Shown here: positions 52,968 through 61,386 of the stretch, one piece after another
How positions within the stretch are numbered: position 1 is the first letter of the stretch
Layout of the letters: each line of letters opens with the position of its first letter
Origin: Streptomyces violens
GTDB lineage: Bacteria > Actinomycetota > Actinomycetes > Streptomycetales > Streptomycetaceae
Assembly: GCF_000717745.1 (NCBI RefSeq)
Contig: NZ_JOBH01000001.1
Location: 124,001-188,000, forward strand
Reading direction: 5' to 3'
Length of the DNA stretch: 64,000 nucleotides
The notes under the pieces: model-generated
The model's input: the letters and a program-made list of their open reading frames with translations, nothing else
What the model was told of the DNA's origin: nothing
Databases searched by the model: none
Position numbers and translations under genes: made by a program

Positions 52968-53280
52968 AGCGGTACCCACTCCCCAGACCAAGTGCATCCA
53001 CGAAAAGAAGAATTCCAGGAACGACTGGGCGTTCCAGAGGCCGCGCAGCGGTCAGCAAGCAGGCGTGAGTCATTGGAATTCACGTCCGCGCACATAGCGC
53101 AGCGGTAAGGAATACGGAAGCAGCGGACGGCCATTCAAAGAGCCGTCTTCCCCGGGTCACACCCCGGGGCTCGGTCAGACGCTTGCCCGTAGCGAAAAAT
53201 TCATGAGGCGTAGGCCGGTCACGCCCCGTGCATCCCCCTCGTTCCCCCCGGCGAGTCCGGCTTCCCGACTCGCCTCAGCC
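52968..53280 (-). promoter_or_regulatory. Long 5' leader of the biosynthetic operon with hairpins and mini-ORFs
   Basis: About 300 bases separate the proposed promoter from the first ATG. In order of transcription I see: an 8-bp perfect hairpin GGCGAGTC/GACTCGCC (53250-53275), a GAGGGGG-preceded ATG encoding Met-His-Gly-Ala-stop, an ATG encoding MNFSLRASV and a stop near 53203, a CCCCGGG/CCCGGGG hairpin (53150-53169), and an ATG at 53134 whose 117-codon frame (MAVRCFRIPYRCAMC...) runs into the FAD-enzyme gene. The region is less GC-rich than the coding DNA. An attenuation or leader-peptide mechanism is possible but unproven. Confidence 0.45.
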
Positions 53281-53337
53281 GGAGAAATAGTGCAAGTGCC
53301 GCCACGCAACTGTCAACCTTCACTCCGCTATTTCTCC
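53281..53337 (-). promoter_or_regulatory. Promoter of the biosynthetic operon flanked by a perfect 10-bp inverted repeat
   Basis: On the minus strand a consensus -35 TTGACA (53311-53316) is followed after 18 bases by CACTAT (53287-53292) as -10. GGAGAAATAG at 53281-53290 and CTATTTCTCC at 53328-53337 are exact inverted copies that enclose both elements, one overlapping the -10. This looks like a SigA/HrdB-type promoter under a dimeric regulator. Confidence 0.6.
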
Positions 53338-53438
53338 CGAAAACCCCGCCGCCTCGGCAAATCGATGCGGAATGGATAGTTCGGAATTAGGAATTCCAGT
53401 CGGGCGGACGGCCTCCGGACCGACGCCCCGGCAACGAC

Positions 53439-53473
53439 GAAGGGCCGCCACGCGACATGCGTGGCGGCCCTTC
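53439..53473 (-). terminator. Hairpin terminator after the CAU tRNA gene
   Basis: A perfect 15-bp stem (53439-53453 with 53459-53473) closes a 5-base loop, 46 bases beyond the tRNA 3' end in its direction of transcription. Confidence 0.8.
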
Positions 53474-53521
53474 GATGTGCTGCGCTCGCTGGTCAGATCG
53501 TTTCTGCTCAGCGCGCGGTGG

Positions 53522-53595
53522 TGGGGCGGGTGGGACTCGAACCCACGGCCGACGGATTATGAGTCCGCTGCTCTAACCGGCTGAGCTACCGCCCC
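53522..53595 (-). tRNA. tRNA with CAU anticodon (Met elongator or Ile2)
   Basis: A 74-nt cloverleaf: acceptor GGGGCGG/CCGCCCC with A73, D-arm GCTC/GAGC, anticodon arm GCGGA-CTCATAA-TCCGT with anticodon CAU, and T-arm GTGGG-TTCGAGT-CCCAC. The 3' CCA is encoded (53519-53521). CAU can be elongator Met or, after lysidine modification, Ile for AUA; the sequence alone does not settle which. It lacks the mismatched first pair of initiator tRNA, so it is not fMet. Confidence 0.93.
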
Positions 53596-53843
53596 CGTAA
53601 CGGCGCGCCGCGCACATTTGTGCGCGCCGTCTGCCGCAGCATAGCCGCTCATACGATCTGCTGCCCGTGAGGGTGGGTGTCGAGCGCGGAGCGGCCGGCT
53701 GCGTGCGATCGTGAAGACTACGATCACCCACCGTTCGGTTCCACCCAGAGGATCACTCTTTGGAGTGGTCCGGGTGTTCGATTCGCGGCGGGCGCCCGGC
53801 GGCCGCGCCGGACACGAACCGGACGCGGAACCGGACATGAAAA

Positions 53844-53863
53844 AGGACCCCTCGCGGGGTCCT
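53844..53863 (-). terminator. Rho-independent terminator after the tRNA-Asn pair
   Basis: An 8-bp stem AGGACCCC/GGGGTCCT with TCGC loop is followed on the minus strand by a run of four to five T residues, a rare canonical terminator for this GC-rich DNA. Confidence 0.85.
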
Positions 53864-53873
53864 CTTCCTCCTG

Positions 53874-53946
53874 CTCCCCCGACTGGACTCGAACCAGTAA
53901 CCCTCCGGTTAACAGCCGAATGCTCTGCCAATTGAGCTACAGGGGA
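53874..53946 (-). tRNA. tRNA-Asn (GUU)
   Basis: A 73-nt cloverleaf with acceptor TCCCCTG/CGGGGGA, discriminator G, D-arm GCTC/GAGC, anticodon loop CTGTTAA (anticodon GUU) and T-arm ACTGG-TTCGAGT-CCAGT. CCA is not encoded. It is the second of a tandem pair, five bases downstream of a near-identical copy. Confidence 0.95.
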
Positions 53947-53951
53947 CTGCG

Positions 53952-54024
53952 CTCCCCCGACTGGACTCGAACCAGTAACCTGCCGGTTAACAGCCGGCTG
54001 CTCTGCCAATTGAGCTACAGGGGA
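53952..54024 (-). tRNA. tRNA-Asn (GUU), second copy
   Basis: Same acceptor, D-arm, T-arm and GUU anticodon as its neighbour. The differences are confined to the anticodon stem, where this copy has a better-paired GCCGG/CCGGC-type stem. Both are cotranscribed toward the terminator at 53844-53863. Confidence 0.95.
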
Positions 54025-54243
54025 TTGCTCTGTGTGCCTCGAATGCACCCCGGTCCGGGCTCCCGGACGGCGTGCGCTCGCTGCGACACATACATTAGCG
54101 CAAGCAGGGGGGTGCTTTGCCAATCGGTATGCCCATGGGTGATCACCCGGGCCCCGGGTACCGGTGAGAGCAGTACAGCCAGCGGCTCGCCGCTTCGGCG
54201 GGAGGCACCCCGGAGCGGGACCGACAGACAGAGAGGTGGAGCG

Positions 54244-54543
54244 ATGCGCTACCGGCTCACGTTCATCGCGGGACTGGCCATCGGATACGTGCTCGGCACC
54301 CGGGCCGGGCGGGAGCGGTACGAACAGCTGCGCAAGAGTGCGCAGCGGGTCGCGCAGAACCCCGCCGTCCGGAACACCGCCGAGTCCGCCGCGCAGACCG
54401 GCCGGCAGGCCGCGAACAAGGCGTACGACGCGGTTTCGGCCAAGGTTGGCGACAAGATCCCGAACTCCGTTTCGGACCGCGTCCGTTCGCTGCGCGAGCA
54501 GCGTTCCGGCACAGAGGACGACTGGGGCACCAGCAACACCTAG
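54244..54543 (+). CDS. YtxH-like small membrane-associated protein
   Basis: A 99-residue protein with a short N-terminal hydrophobic segment (LTFIAGLAIGYVLGTRAGRERYEQL) typical of YtxH proteins, followed by an Ala/Gln-rich amphipathic helix region and a polar tail. The ATG at 54244 follows AGAGGTGGAGCG. It is probably attached to the membrane with a coiled or helical cytoplasmic part; function unknown, sometimes stress-linked in this family. It stands alone between tRNA-Asn and a sugar kinase gene. Confidence 0.78.
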   Translation: MRYRLTFIAGLAIGYVLGTRAGRERYEQLRKSAQRVAQNPAVRNTAESAAQTGRQAANKAYDAVSAKVGDKIPNSVSDRVRSLREQRSGTEDDWGTSNT

Positions 54544-54646
54544 CGTGCCGCGCCCGCCGGACCGCCGGTCTCTGTGGGTCGCCACTGTGCGGCCCACGGA
54601 GACCGGCTTTCCGTAGCGGCCCCCGGATGCGGCATCATCAGGCCCT

Positions 54647-56152
54647 ATGGGGATAGTCGCCGGGTTGGACAGCTCGTCCGCAAGTACACGCATCGTCGTC
54701 TGCGACACCGAAACGGGTGCCGTCGTCAGGCAGGGGTACGCCCCGCATCCTGACGGGAAGGGGCCCGATGTCGATCCGCAGATGTGGCTGATGTCACTCG
54801 GTGAGGCGGCCGCCGACGGGCTCCTGGAGGGCGTGCAGGCGATCGGCGTCTCGGCGCAGCAGCACGGCCTGCTCCCGCTGGACGCCGACGGTGCGCTGAT
54901 CCGGCCGGCGCTCATGGGCAACGACAAGCGGGCGCAGAGCGCAGCGGCCGATCTGATCGACGCGCTCGGAGGGCGCTCGGCGTGGGCGGAGGGCGTGGGT
55001 TCCGTACCGCACGCCGCGCAGCCGGTGGCGAAGCTGCGCTGGCTGGCGCGCGCGGAGCCCGAGCACGCCGCCCGCGTCGCCGAGATCATGCAGCCGCACG
55101 ACTGGCTGGTCTGGCAGCTCCTGGGGCGGCCCGCGCGGCGCACGACGGACCGCGGCGGCGCCTCGGGCACCGGCTTCTGGTCGGCGGCGAGCGGCGCGTA
55201 CCGCCCGGACCTGGTCGAGCTGGCGCTCGGCCACCAGGTGCGGCTCCCCGAGGTGCTGGGCCCGGCCGACGCGGCCGGGGTGACGCCCGAGGGGCTGCTG
55301 ATCTCCGCCGGTACGGGCGAGACGATGGCCGCCGCCTTCGGGCTGGGCGTGGGGACCGGGGACGCCGTGGTGTCGCTGGGCGCCTCCGGGTCGGTCTTCG
55401 GCATCCACCACGAGGCGCTGGCGGACTCCACCGGCACGATCACCTCCTTCGCCGACGCCACCGGCATGCATCTGCCGGTCGTCCACACCAGCAACGCCGT
55501 ACGGGTGCTGCGCGGCATGGCCGAGGCGCTGGGGACGGATCTGGAGGGCCTGTCGGACCTGGCGCTGAAGTCGACGCCGGGCTCGTACGGGATGGTGATG
55601 CTGCCGTACCTGGAGGGCGAGCGGACGCCTCATCTGCCGCACACGGCGGGCTCCCTGCACGGACTGCGGCGGGAGAGCATGAAGCCCGAGCACATGGCGC
55701 GCGCCGCCGTCGAGGGCATGCTGTGCGGCCTCGCGGACGCGCTGGACGTACTGCGCGGGCGGGGCGTCCCGGTGCGCAGAGTGTTCCTGCTGGGTGCCGC
55801 GGCCGAGCTGGGTGCCGTACAGGCCGCCGCGCCCGCGCTGCTGGGCGCGCAGGTCGTGGTGCCGCAGCCGGCGGACTACGCGGCGGTGGGTGCCGCCCGG
55901 CAGGCGGCGTGGGCGCTGGGCGTCGCGCACGGTACGCACACGGCCCAGGAGCCGCCGCGCTGGCCGGCCGCGGCCTGCCAGGTCTTCGAGCCGGGCGAGG
56001 AGCTGGCCGTGGGGCAGGCGGTGCGGCAGCAGTACACGTCGGTACGGGAGGAGACCCACCCGGGCGCGTTCGCGGCGGCGACGGGCGGCCACGAGGCGGC
56101 CCCGAGCCCTGTGGGGAGCCCTGCAGCGAGCCAGGAGGCGGCCGAGGGCTGA
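54647..56152 (+). CDS. xylB: FGGY-family carbohydrate kinase, probable xylulokinase
   Basis: A 501-residue sugar kinase. The N-terminal phosphate motif is GIVAGLDSSSASTRIVV, as in xylulokinases. QAIGVSAQQHGLLPLD gives the substrate Gln-His, MGNDKRAQ follows, and VVSLGASGSVFG with VFLLGAAAELGAVQ forms the second nucleotide-binding half. It probably phosphorylates D-xylulose, but no xylose isomerase gene lies beside it. The last ~40 residues are low-complexity Ala/Ser/Pro/Glu. It is convergent with the sigma factor gene, 34 bases away. Confidence 0.86.
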   Translation: MGIVAGLDSSSASTRIVVCDTETGAVVRQGYAPHPDGKGPDVDPQMWLMSLGEAAADGLLEGVQAIGVSAQQHGLLPLDADGALIRPALMGNDKRAQSAAADLIDALGGRSAWAEGVGSVPHAAQPVAKLRWLARAEPEHAARVAEIMQPHDWLVWQLLGRPARRTTDRGGASGTGFWSAASGAYRPDLVELALGHQVRLPEVLGPADAAGVTPEGLLISAGTGETMAAAFGLGVGTGDAVVSLGASGSVFGIHHEALADSTGTITSFADATGMHLPVVHTSNAVRVLRGMAEALGTDLEGLSDLALKSTPGSYGMVMLPYLEGERTPHLPHTAGSLHGLRRESMKPEHMARAAVEGMLCGLADALDVLRGRGVPVRRVFLLGAAAELGAVQAAAPALLGAQVVVPQPADYAAVGAARQAAWALGVAHGTHTAQEPPRWPAAACQVFEPGEELAVGQAVRQQYTSVREETHPGAFAAATGGHEAAPSPVGSPAASQEAAEG

Positions 56153-56186
56153 GGGCCGCGGCGGGCGCCCCGCCCACGGTCCGGCC

Positions 56187-57401
<1,215 letters not shown>

Positions 57402-57410
57402 CGTTCCTCA

Positions 57411-57428
57411 GTGTGGAGTACGACACAC
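57411..57428. promoter_or_regulatory. Imperfect palindrome directly upstream of hrdA
   Basis: GTGTGGAGTACGACACAC has nine-base arms matching at seven positions, centred on GTAC, ten bases before the hrdA GTG. It is close to the ribosome binding site. A second repeat, GTGACCA-AG-TGGTTAC, lies at about 57471-57486. Confidence 0.35.
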
Positions 57429-57529
57429 TCCCGCCACGAGGGGCGTGCGGCGACTTTTTGCCTTCAGTGGGTGACCAAGTGGTTACGCAGACAGTCCGGC
57501 CACCCCCGCCGAGCAGCGCCGCGCGTGCC

Positions 57530-59434
57530 TCAGAGGGCCGCGGCGCCGCGCTCGCGGAGGGCCTGGGCGTACTGCTCCAGCACCCAGAGCTCGTTCTGCA
57601 GGGCGGTGTACTGCTCGCCACCCGTACGCGGGTCGTGGCGCTGCAGCGCGCCGTGGATCTCGGCACAGCGCTGCCGGACGGCGGCCAGCCGGACGGCGAC
57701 GAGCTGCACGCCCGCGTACATCTCGTCCGGGTCGCGGCGGGTGTGCAGCGGCTCGACGGCCAGCTCCGTGACCATCGAGCGGACCGTGTCGTCGGGCGCG
57801 GCCTCGCGGACGCGGGTGAGGAAGCCGGCGTCCGCCGCGGCCGTGCCGCCGGCGTCCTCGATGCAGCGCCGGACCACGGCGTACGGCGGCGCGGTGAACT
57901 CGTCGATGCCGTACGCGTCGAACGTCGGGGCGACCAGGTCGGGGCGCTGCAGGGCGAGCTTGAGCAGCTCGCGCTCGACGCGGTGCGCCGGGCTGCGGAG
58001 GTTCAGCGCGGGGCCCCGGGGGGCCTCGGGGGCCGCGGGCCGGGCGGGCTCGGCGCCGCGCCGCTGCGGCCTGCCCTGGGCCTCTCTCGGGTCCCTGCCG
58101 CGCTCGCGGGCCCAGCGGGCGAGCTGGGAGACGCGGCGGACGACGAACTGGGTGTCCAGGATGCCGAGCAGGCCGGCGAGCTGGACGGCCGTCTCGTGCT
58201 GGATGGAGCTGTTCTTGATGTTGGCGACGATGGGCGCCGCCTCGTCCAGCGCGGCGGCGCGGCCGACCGGGGTGGCCAGATTGTGCCGCGCGACGAGCTG
58301 GCGCAGCGCGAACTCGAAGAGCGGCGTACGGGACTCCACCAGGTCGGCGACGGCCTCGTCCCCCTTGGCCAGGCGCAGCTCACAGGGGTCCATGCCGCCG
58401 GGCGTGATCGCGATGGAGGTCTCGGCGGCGAACTTCTGGTCGTCCTCGAACGCCCGCAGCGCCGCCTTCTGGCCCGCCGCGTCGCCGTCGAAGGTGAAGA
58501 CGACCTCGGAGCCGCTGTTGTCCATCAGCAGCCGGCGGAGGATCTTGATGTGGCCCTCGCCGAAGGACGTGCCGCAGGTCGCGATGGCGCTGCGGACACC
58601 GGCGAGGTGGCAGGCCATGACGTCGGTGTACCCCTCGACCACCACCGCGCGGTTCCCCTTGGCGATCTCCTTCTTGGCGAGGTCGATGCCGTACAGCACA
58701 TGGGACTTGCGGTAGATCGGCGTCTCGGGAGTGTTGAGGTACTTCGGGCCGTTGTCGTCGTCCCGGAGCTTGCGGGCGCCAAAGCCGACGACCTCCCCCG
58801 CGATGTCGCGGATGGGCCACATCAGGCGGCCGCGGAAGCGGTCGATGGGGCCGCGGCGGCCGTCCTGGGAGAGGCCGGAGAGGATCAGCTCCTTGTCCGT
58901 GAAGCCGCGGCCGCGCAGGAAGCGGGTGAGGTGGTCCCAGCCGGCCGGGCTGTACCCCACACCGAAGTGCTGGGCCGCGGCCTGGTCGAAGCCGCGCTCG
59001 GCGAGGAACTTCCGGCCGATCTCGGCCTCGGGGCTGTCGAGCTGGTCGATGTAGAACTGCGCGGCCACCTTGTGCGCCTCGACGAGGCGGGTGCGCTCGC
59101 CCTGCTGGCGTCCGGGGGCGTACCCGCCCTCTTCGTACCGCAGCGTGATGCCCGCCTGGGAGGCGAGCCGCTCGATGGTCTCGGCGAAGGAGAGGTGGTC
59201 GACCTTCATGATGAAGTCGACGGTGTCGCCGCCCTCCTGGCAGCCGAAGCAGTGGTACAGCCCCTTGCTGGGGCTGACGTGGAAGGAGGGGGACTTCTCG
59301 TCGTGGAAGGGGCACAGGCCCTTCAGATTGCCGCCGCCGGCGTTCCTGAGCTGGAGGTACTCGGACACGACGGCGTCGATCGGGACCGCGTCCCGCACCG
59401 CCCGCACGTCGTCATCGTTGATCCTGCCTGCCAC
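57530..59434 (-). CDS. dnaG: DNA primase
   Basis: A 634-residue primase that makes RNA primers for replication. The N-terminal zinc ribbon has Cys41, His44, Cys62 and Cys65 (LCPFHDEKSPSF, YHCFGCQEGG). The catalytic core includes EGYTDVMACHLAG and the TOPRIM acidic motif VFTFDGDAAGQKAALRAF. The C-terminal ~200 residues form the helicase-interaction domain after an Arg/Pro-rich linker. The GTG at 59434 is the start. It is followed by hrdA after 128 bases, on the same strand. Confidence 0.96.
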   Translation of the reverse strand: MAGRINDDDVRAVRDAVPIDAVVSEYLQLRNAGGGNLKGLCPFHDEKSPSFHVSPSKGLYHCFGCQEGGDTVDFIMKVDHLSFAETIERLASQAGITLRYEEGGYAPGRQQGERTRLVEAHKVAAQFYIDQLDSPEAEIGRKFLAERGFDQAAAQHFGVGYSPAGWDHLTRFLRGRGFTDKELILSGLSQDGRRGPIDRFRGRLMWPIRDIAGEVVGFGARKLRDDDNGPKYLNTPETPIYRKSHVLYGIDLAKKEIAKGNRAVVVEGYTDVMACHLAGVRSAIATCGTSFGEGHIKILRRLLMDNSGSEVVFTFDGDAAGQKAALRAFEDDQKFAAETSIAITPGGMDPCELRLAKGDEAVADLVESRTPLFEFALRQLVARHNLATPVGRAAALDEAAPIVANIKNSSIQHETAVQLAGLLGILDTQFVVRRVSQLARWARERGRDPREAQGRPQRRGAEPARPAAPEAPRGPALNLRSPAHRVERELLKLALQRPDLVAPTFDAYGIDEFTAPPYAVVRRCIEDAGGTAAADAGFLTRVREAAPDDTVRSMVTELAVEPLHTRRDPDEMYAGVQLVAVRLAAVRQRCAEIHGALQRHDPRTGGEQYTALQNELWVLEQYAQALRERGAAAL

Positions 59435-59478
59435 GCGAGAATTCTACGGGGAACCAGTGACAGTCCCGGGTTCGCGTC

Positions 59479-59928
59479 TCACCCCGCGGCGATCTTGAAG
59501 ACGAAGCGGTGATGCGCGCCACTCGGCACGATCTCGAAGGTCGCGCCGTCCGTGGTGAAGCCCATCCGCTCGTAGAAGCCGCGCGCGGAGATCCGCCCGT
59601 TGCACCACACCAGCTCCGCGCCGCGGCGGGCCGCCTCCTCGATGCCCGCGCGCAGTACGGCGGCCCCGAAGCCCCGGCCGCGCGCCTCGGGCGAGCTGGC
59701 CATGCCGCGGAAGCGGTACGCGGGGACGGCCTCCTCGCCCGGCACCGGGTCCGGGAAGAAGGTCGCGCAGGCCGCCAGGGTGTCCCCGTCGTACGCCGCC
59801 ATGTGGAAGACACCGGGGTCCGCGTCCTCCGGGTACAGCGCGGCCTCGGCGGGCAGCCCGGGGCGGAGCACCGACCTGCGCAGGTCGAAGATCTCCGCCC
59901 GCGGGACCGTCGTCGTACGGATCGCCAT
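59479..59928 (-). CDS. GNAT-family N-acetyltransferase
   Basis: A 149-residue acetyl-CoA-dependent acetyltransferase. The CoA-binding motif is ARGRGFGAAVLRAGIEEAARRGA; AYRFRGMASSPE and CNGRISARGFYERMGFTTDG are typical of the GCN5 fold. The ATG at 59928 is chosen; a GTG at 59937 would add three residues. It starts 10 bases after the stop of the flavoprotein gene, so both are cotranscribed. Substrate unknown. Confidence 0.83.
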   Translation of the reverse strand: MAIRTTTVPRAEIFDLRRSVLRPGLPAEAALYPEDADPGVFHMAAYDGDTLAACATFFPDPVPGEEAVPAYRFRGMASSPEARGRGFGAAVLRAGIEEAARRGAELVWCNGRISARGFYERMGFTTDGATFEIVPSGAHHRFVFKIAAG

Positions 59929-59938
59929 GGGGCGCACG

Positions 59939-61204
59939 CTACGCGAGGAACGACTCCAGCGGCACCGCCGGATCGGCCAGCGCCTCCGCGTCCAGGGCGC
60001 GCCCGGAGCGGATCATGGCCTGCAGCGGCTCGGTGACGTCCCACACATTGACGTTCATCGCGGCCAGCAGCCGGCCGCCGGCGTCCAGCCAGCAGGCGAT
60101 GAACTCGCGCTTGCCGACGTCGCCCCGGAGCACGACCTGCTCGTAGGAGCCCGGTGGCGCGTATCCCGAGTACTCCAGGCCGATGTCGTACTGGTCGGAG
60201 AAGAAGTACGGGATGCGGTCGTAGCTGACCTCCTGGCCGAGCATGGCGCGGGCCGCCGCGGGGCCGCCGTTGAGCGCGTTGGCCCAGTGCTCCACGCGCA
60301 GCCGGGTGTCCAGGACCGGGTGCGCGGCCGCGGCCACGTCGCCGGCCGCGAAGATGTGCGGGTCCGACGTGCGCAGCGAGGCGTCCACGGCGATGCCGCC
60401 GCCCTGCGCGCGGTCCGCGAGGGCCAGCCCGGCCTGCTCGGCGAGGGCGGTGCGCGGCGCGGCGCCGATCGCGGCGAGCACGTCGTGCGCCGGGTGCTCC
60501 TCGCCGTCGTCGGTCTGCGCGGCCAGGACGACGCCGCCCTGCCCGGCGATCTCGGTGAGCGTGGCGCCGAAGTGGAAGCGGACGCCGTGCTCGCGGTGCA
60601 GCTCGGTGAAGAGCCCGCCGACCTCGGGGCCGAGGACGCCGTGCAGCGGGGTCGGCGAGGGCTCCACGATGGTGACCTCGGCGCCGTAGGAGCGGGCGGC
60701 CGCGGCGACCTCCAGGCCGATCCAGCCGGCGCCGGCGATCACGAGGTGGCCGTTGTCCCGGCCGAGGGAGGCCAGCACGCCGCGCAGCCGTTCGGCGTGC
60801 GCGAGGCGGCGCAGGTGGTGGACGCCGGCCAGGTCGGTGCCGGGGATGTCCAGGCGGCGCGGCTCGGCGCCGGTGGCCAGCAGCAGCTTGTCGTACGCGA
60901 TGAGGGTGCCGTCACCGAGCCGTACCGTACGGGCGACCGGGTCCAGGGCCACGGCGGGCTGGCCGAGGTGCAGCTCGATGTCGTGGTTCGCGTACCACGT
61001 CGGCTCGTGCACGAAGACGCTGTCCCGTTCGGCCTTGCCGATCAGGAAGTCCTTGGAGAGCGGCGGCCGTTCGTACGGGTGGTCGCGCTCGTCACAGATG
61101 AGGATCACCCGGCCGCCGAACCCCTCCGACCGGAGGGTCTCGGCTGCCTTTGCCCCGGCCAGGCCACCGCCGACGATGACGAACGTCTGGTGTGCGTCGA
61201 CCAC
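59939..61204 (-). CDS. FAD/NAD(P)-dependent oxidoreductase, ferredoxin-reductase type
   Basis: A 421-residue flavoprotein of the pyridine-nucleotide-disulfide / rubredoxin-ferredoxin reductase class. FAD motif FVIVGGGLAGAKAAETLRSEG, ERPPLSKDFLIGK, the NAD motif LVIAGAGWIGLEVAAAARSYGAEV and the second FAD motif HIFAAGDVAA, followed by the C-terminal reductase domain (HWANALNGG, PYFFSDQYDIGLEYSG). No redox-active CxxC is present, so it passes electrons to a partner such as ferredoxin. The GTG at 61204 follows AGGAGGAAGCAA. Four CGAACGGGGG repeats lie 46-98 bases upstream. Confidence 0.9.
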   Translation of the reverse strand: MVDAHQTFVIVGGGLAGAKAAETLRSEGFGGRVILICDERDHPYERPPLSKDFLIGKAERDSVFVHEPTWYANHDIELHLGQPAVALDPVARTVRLGDGTLIAYDKLLLATGAEPRRLDIPGTDLAGVHHLRRLAHAERLRGVLASLGRDNGHLVIAGAGWIGLEVAAAARSYGAEVTIVEPSPTPLHGVLGPEVGGLFTELHREHGVRFHFGATLTEIAGQGGVVLAAQTDDGEEHPAHDVLAAIGAAPRTALAEQAGLALADRAQGGGIAVDASLRTSDPHIFAAGDVAAAAHPVLDTRLRVEHWANALNGGPAAARAMLGQEVSYDRIPYFFSDQYDIGLEYSGYAPPGSYEQVVLRGDVGKREFIACWLDAGGRLLAAMNVNVWDVTEPLQAMIRSGRALDAEALADPAVPLESFLA

Positions 61205-61249
61205 TTGCTTCCTCCTCGCTGCGGCGCAGTGCGTCTGCGCCTTGAACGC

Positions 61250-61302
61250 CCCCCGTTCGGCCCCCGTTTGCGCCCCCGTTCGAAAAGCCATACCCCCGTT
61301 CG
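61250..61302 (-). repeat. Four CGAACGGGGG repeats upstream of the flavoprotein gene
   Basis: On the minus strand CGAACGGGGG occurs at 61250-61259, 61273-61282 and 61293-61302, with CAAACGGGGG at 61261-61270. Start-to-start distances are 11, 12 and 20 bases, about one and two helical turns. They could be direct-repeat operator sites or another short junction duplication. Confidence 0.6.
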
Positions 61303-61386
61303 AGCCCATCAGCACGGCACGGCAGAGTTCGAGCGTCCCGCACAGAGCGTGATGGGGGAAGAGGGTAGGCCCTTGCTACGTCACCC

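Noticed and set aside
52968..53280. T-box riboswitch or tRNA-sensing leader
   Set aside because: No T-box consensus (AGGGUGGNACCGCG-type) or specifier loop could be found; simple hairpins and mini-ORFs only.
53596..53873. A gene in the 278-base gap between the CAU tRNA and tRNA-Asn
   Set aside because: Only short frames without ribosome binding sites are present; apart from the tRNA-Asn terminator I see nothing in it.
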